Below are positions 60,563-64,000 of a stretch of DNA of 64,000 nucleotides, in pieces. The DNA is from Macrobrachium rosenbergii (Eukaryota; Arthropoda; Malacostraca; Decapoda; Palaemonidae). Where the stretch lies: positions 9,517,226-9,581,225 of the forward strand of contig NC_089756.1 of the NCBI RefSeq assembly GCF_040412425.1, given 5' to 3'. The translations under genes were made by a program, and so were the position numbers. The notes below the pieces were generated by a model, which was given only the letters and a program-made list of their open reading frames with translations, did no database searches and had not been told where the DNA came from. Position 1 is the stretch's first letter. The number at the start of each line of letters is the position of its first letter.

Positions 60563-62122
60563 GAAGTTTTCATCTAAAAGTTAATGTAAGAATTACAATC
60601 TGACTGATGTCACAGACTGGCTTTGACACCTCCAGAAAAAATTACCACAGATCATTTCCATCATGAAAAATAAAAATCAAATAGAAATTGTAATTATGTA
60701 TAAGGCTAATTCTATCCATTCTGATGTCAATAAACGGTTATGAACCACTGAAACAGCCATACCTGATGCAAAAAATCAGTAGACACAGGAAATGGAAAAA
60801 TGGAAGATTTAAAAAAGCTAAAAGAGATGTATAGACAATTTCTACGTCTTAAAGTGAAATACAGTATGTAGTTTAAGTGCGATAGTGGGACTGGAACTGC
60901 ACTAAACTTAATAAGACTTAGGAATCATGGCAAGATTTCTTGAGATGTGTTTTGCTAGGTTAAGCTGGTCTTATGCCAGTAATGTTCTAACCCTTTCAAG
61001 CAGCCCAATCTCTCGTACTGAACAGGACTGCAGTAATCATAGGGTGTCTAAATACGAGAATCATGAATATATTTTACAGATATGGGTAGTAACATGAGAG
61101 AATGGTATATAAAGTTACTGTATAAAGTAGGTGAAAATCTAATCAAATAATGCAGGGGTTGAAAGAGGCAAGGGATGATATCATGGGCTTGAGTTATACT
61201 GAATAGAAATGAGAGGGAACCATTTTGAAACTGAAAAATCTTAAGAGTTACAGGATAAGATAAAAATAAAAAGATGAGTTCCTAATATAATGTAGACTCA
61301 CAGCCAACAAACAAAGAAATACATGATAGGTTGCAATAGCTGGATTGGATGAATGCATATTGAGTAATTAGTCTGTTATTAAACTGTGTTGCTCTATAAA
61401 TTAAAAATCTCAGCACAAAAACAAACATTCAGATTATGAACCCAAAGGAGACTGAAAACTCAATCTCAAATTAGGATGCACTTAAATGACAAGTAAAGAG
61501 ACATGCAAATGACAAAATAAACTGGACTGAACAGGTGATGTGAACAGGAAGGCCTTATAAGGTAGTAATCACTGTGAGAACCGTGGGCCAGAGGCTGTGA
61601 GAAGGAGAAAGACCGGAATGTTTGATGAATTGAAGTAGAGGTACATGAAAGAGAAAAGGAGGATGACCTAACTTAATGAAAGACTACATCAATAAAAAAA
61701 AAAAAACAGAGCTTAACCCAACTTCTTTTGCATCTTTACAGCAAGACAAATTACATAAATATTGCATTTTTATGTGTAATCAAACTTTCCTTCAATGAAA
61801 ATTTACTTTTGGTAAAATTCCAACATTTACCATATTTATGTAACATTCAGCAAGAATATAAAACTTCCTCATGATTCCCATCCTAACTCAGTATCTCACT
61901 TTGCACATTGGCCTTTGTTATTTCTCAAAAAATAAGTTCTCATTGACATCCCAAGTAATTACTTTTATATCTTACTCTCTTTTACATAAGATAAGCTAAT
62001 CAAGTTTTATAGAATAAAACATGAACTTTCTCAATCACTGTTGTTCAAAACAAGATTTTTAGGCATACATTGTGTGACTTCAAAATATCATAATTATTTG
62101 TTTAAACATTTATTTTTTTCAG
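60559..62122. other. Intergenic upstream of the GPCR gene
   Basis: 61400-61680 may be a very decayed LINE 3' region; too weak to call. The promoter of the GPCR gene may lie here if the exon at 62123 is not the first. Confidence 0.4.
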
Positions 62123-62522
62123 TCAGAATCCAGGAAAATGTGACTGTAACTCTACGACCAACTATAAATGAGTCGACTAATACAAAGGACAGAAGCCTCA
62201 AGCTGCAAGTTCTTATGTGAAAGACTGGAATGCTGTTAATCACCTAGGTATCTGCAGCAAATTATCTTTGAAAAACAGCAAGTGGTTGCAATACTTTTGT
62301 CACAGAAAATGCTAACAAATGGAAAGACCAGGAAATTGTGCTTTTCAAACAATAGTGAAACTAGTGGTGATGAAGATTATACCAGTTTCAATTTAGTTTT
62401 GTTAACAAACATTCAGAGCAACAATTATCAATAGTATTGTGAAAGCATCCAGTGAAAGTGGTGATCAAATTGATTTTCACAAATACAGAAAAAGACTTAA
62501 ACACTATATTGTAGTAGCAAAA
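62123..62522 (+). other. Probable 5' UTR of the GPCR gene
   Basis: T-rich tract ending TTTTTTTCAG at 62122 looks like a splice acceptor; the following 400 bases have no long ORF linked to the receptor start. The frame upstream of the ATG is open back to 62439 but lacks ATG. Confidence 0.4.
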
Positions 62523-62693
62523 ATGAGTATAGCAAACATAACTAACAATGAGGACATCGAGTTTGAGGCTCAACTATTTGCAGACTACCCACCAAAACTA
62601 CTGGACTTTGCATCGTCCTGCTGCATTCTCTTCATAATTCTTGGTGTTCCTGGGAATCTCATCACAATTATTGCTCTTATAAAGAGTAAAAAG
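62523..62693 (+). CDS. Class A GPCR, first visible coding exon (N terminus and TM1)
   Basis: Starts MSIANITNNEDIEF, with a possible N-glycosylation site (NIT), then FADYPPKLLDF and the first membrane helix CCILFIILGVPGNLITII, holding the GN(L) signature of TM1, and KSKK at donor GTAAGT. 57 codons, phase 0. It continues into the exon at 63905, where LRNATAVFIVNL follows directly. The acidic FADYPP lead-in, the GVPGNLITI helix and LRNATAVFI are typical of arthropod orphan rhodopsin-like receptors of the Tre1/moody group, which act in germ-cell migration and the glial blood-brain barrier in flies; the assignment is from memory. The ATG at 62523 is the first in frame; an acceptor-like site at 62122 suggests the exon has some 400 bp of 5' UTR. 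Confidence 0.82.
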
Positions 62694-63904
62694 GTAAGTA
62701 AAGATGAACAGGTAACAATACATAGTAAACTTTTCTCCATAGATGAATTACTTTGCCCCAAAACAGTATACAGTCGTTCCTTTACACTGATTATTCTTCT
62801 TTCACATTAATTACCTAGCTATTTTTCCAAATACTATACGTGAAATGTTGCCATTGTATACTGTACTACATTAAAATTACTGGATAATTTCCCAGTTTCA
62901 AAGTACATGTATATACATTAGTTTTACTAAGTGAACTACCAAAGGAAATGTTTGAAAGGATTAATAAAGAATGAGATTATGATGTCCAATGTGTCAATAT
63001 GACTGAATTAAAATGAATGAAGATGAAACAATGGAATACAGGAAACTAGGTACATCATGAACTTACATAACAGCGGAACAATGTAGTCAGTAATGAATAG
63101 AATTTCACTGTGCATAAGAGTATTTAACATCTACAAAACCAAACGTTCTTCCTCACTTTCATAGCATTATCAAAAGGTTTAATCAGATGCTTACTTCCAA
63201 CTTGGATTCACTTTGACTCTGTAGCAAGATTGCCAATAAATGCATATCTTGTATAAATGACTGGGCACATTTCTCAAAATCTTGACTGTATGCTGTAAAC
63301 ACTCCTACAGACCTTACTGTACTTGTTGGGCATTGTATTCTTACAAATTGTATGGAAGCTGTGGACTTAGTAATCATCAAATTTATTAAGTCCTTTACAT
63401 TCTCCACATAGAATGTGCAACTCTGTTTTCTTCTCAGTTTTTCCAGTTGTTTCAACCTGACTACGTATCTAAGAAGCACATCAGTCATCACTCAAGAAAC
63501 CTATCAACACTTACCTTTGCATTGACTGAACCCATTTACTGTATTTCTTCTTTGTTCCTTTGTCCTGTGATTTTCCTAAATCAGAAAGTTCAAATGCAAT
63601 TACTTAAGGGAAGACCTTTCACAACACCATTTAGTACACTATTACTATTAAATACTTTACCCAGATCACTGACATAACATTCTAATTCTCTTATGGTTTG
63701 CCAACACTTCTTGCAAAGCAGAACAACATTTGACTAATGACGTACAAATAATGTAGTCGTATTAACTTTAAATAGTTTTTTCTCTTAATTTGAAATATTA
63801 TTCCAATTATTGTATCTATGAATTACCATATTATATGTGACATTTAAAATGTTTCTAAGTTGAATTTTCCATATAAGCCTTTCATCGGTCATTTTTTTTT
63901 ACAG
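62694..63904 (+). other. GPCR intron 1
   Basis: GT-AG intron of about 1.2 kb. It contains an open reading frame on the opposite strand (63183-63491), described under findings. Confidence 0.8.
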
Positions 63905-64000
63905 CTCCGTAATGCAACAGCCGTATTTATAGTTAACCTCACCTTTTCTGACCTGCTGTTTGGCGTCTTCAACTTACCATTAGCAGCTTCTTTGTTTGGT
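63905..64000 (+). CDS. Class A GPCR, second coding exon (TM2), cut by window end
   Basis: Acceptor TTTTTTTTACAG at 63904, then LRNATAVFIVNLTFSDLLFG and VFNLPLAASLFG to the last base. The SDLLF segment holds the conserved Asp of TM2 (D2.50). Phase 0 from the previous exon. The rest of the receptor (TM3-TM7, DRY or its variant, NPxxY) lies outside the window. Confidence 0.85.

Noticed and set aside
62439..62522. GPCR start at 62439
   Set aside because: The codon there is GTG; the first ATG in frame is at 62523.

Overview
The window is animal nuclear DNA, most likely from a decapod crustacean. The spliced host genes have arthropod-like proteins, DIRS1-like tyrosine-recombinase retrotransposons occur three times, very long (TA)n, (CA)n, (CT)n and (GA)n tracts are everywhere, and decayed non-LTR elements fill the gaps. 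The species cannot be named from sequence alone. Only three host genes are supported. (1) A complete protein phosphatase 2A catalytic subunit lies on the minus strand in five coding exons between 44171 and 22764; the exons join in frame to exactly 309 residues. (2) The last coding exon of an unrecognised lysine-rich protein lies on the plus strand at 18673-19097. (3) The first two visible coding exons of a class A GPCR, resembling the insect Tre1/moody group, lie on the plus strand at 62523-62693 and 63905 onward, running off the window.

Layout. 1-954: 3' end of a DIRS element (DIRS-3) with its internal complementary region, interrupted by a small TA-flanked MITE. 955-9895: a second DIRS element (DIRS-1), plus strand, with inverted terminal repeats, internal complementary region and remnants of Gag, RNase H and tyrosine recombinase. 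It carries a TTAA-flanked piggyBac-like non-autonomous element (6239-8414) built of ~370-bp tandem units. 9896-10930: nothing recognised. About 10940-18480: a decayed RNase H-bearing non-LTR retrotransposon (I/Jockey-like), partly duplicated, with a mariner-like MITE inside. 18673-19097: host terminal exon. 22764-44171: the PP2A gene. Its 16.6-kb first intron holds a long-TIR DNA transposon (27990-33745) split by a nearly full-length RTE-type LINE with a perfect 19-bp target duplication, a third DIRS element on the minus strand (DIRS-2, 34930-40903) with a MITE inside, and a LINE relic. 44172-62100: intergenic, with two adjacent minisatellites, LINE relics, fold-back elements sitting in TA tracts, tRNA-like SINE pieces and about a dozen long microsatellites. 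62123-64000: start of the GPCR gene.

The host genes show no functional link to each other. The main interest is structural: nested insertions with a readable order, three examples of the DIRS ITR/ICR architecture, an internally deleted DNA transposon with ~600-bp inverted ends, and a set of perfect or near-perfect fold-back elements embedded in (TA)n. I found no CRISPR array, operon or bacterial feature. Exon limits are judged by splice consensus, reading phase and protein similarity recalled from memory; no search was run.
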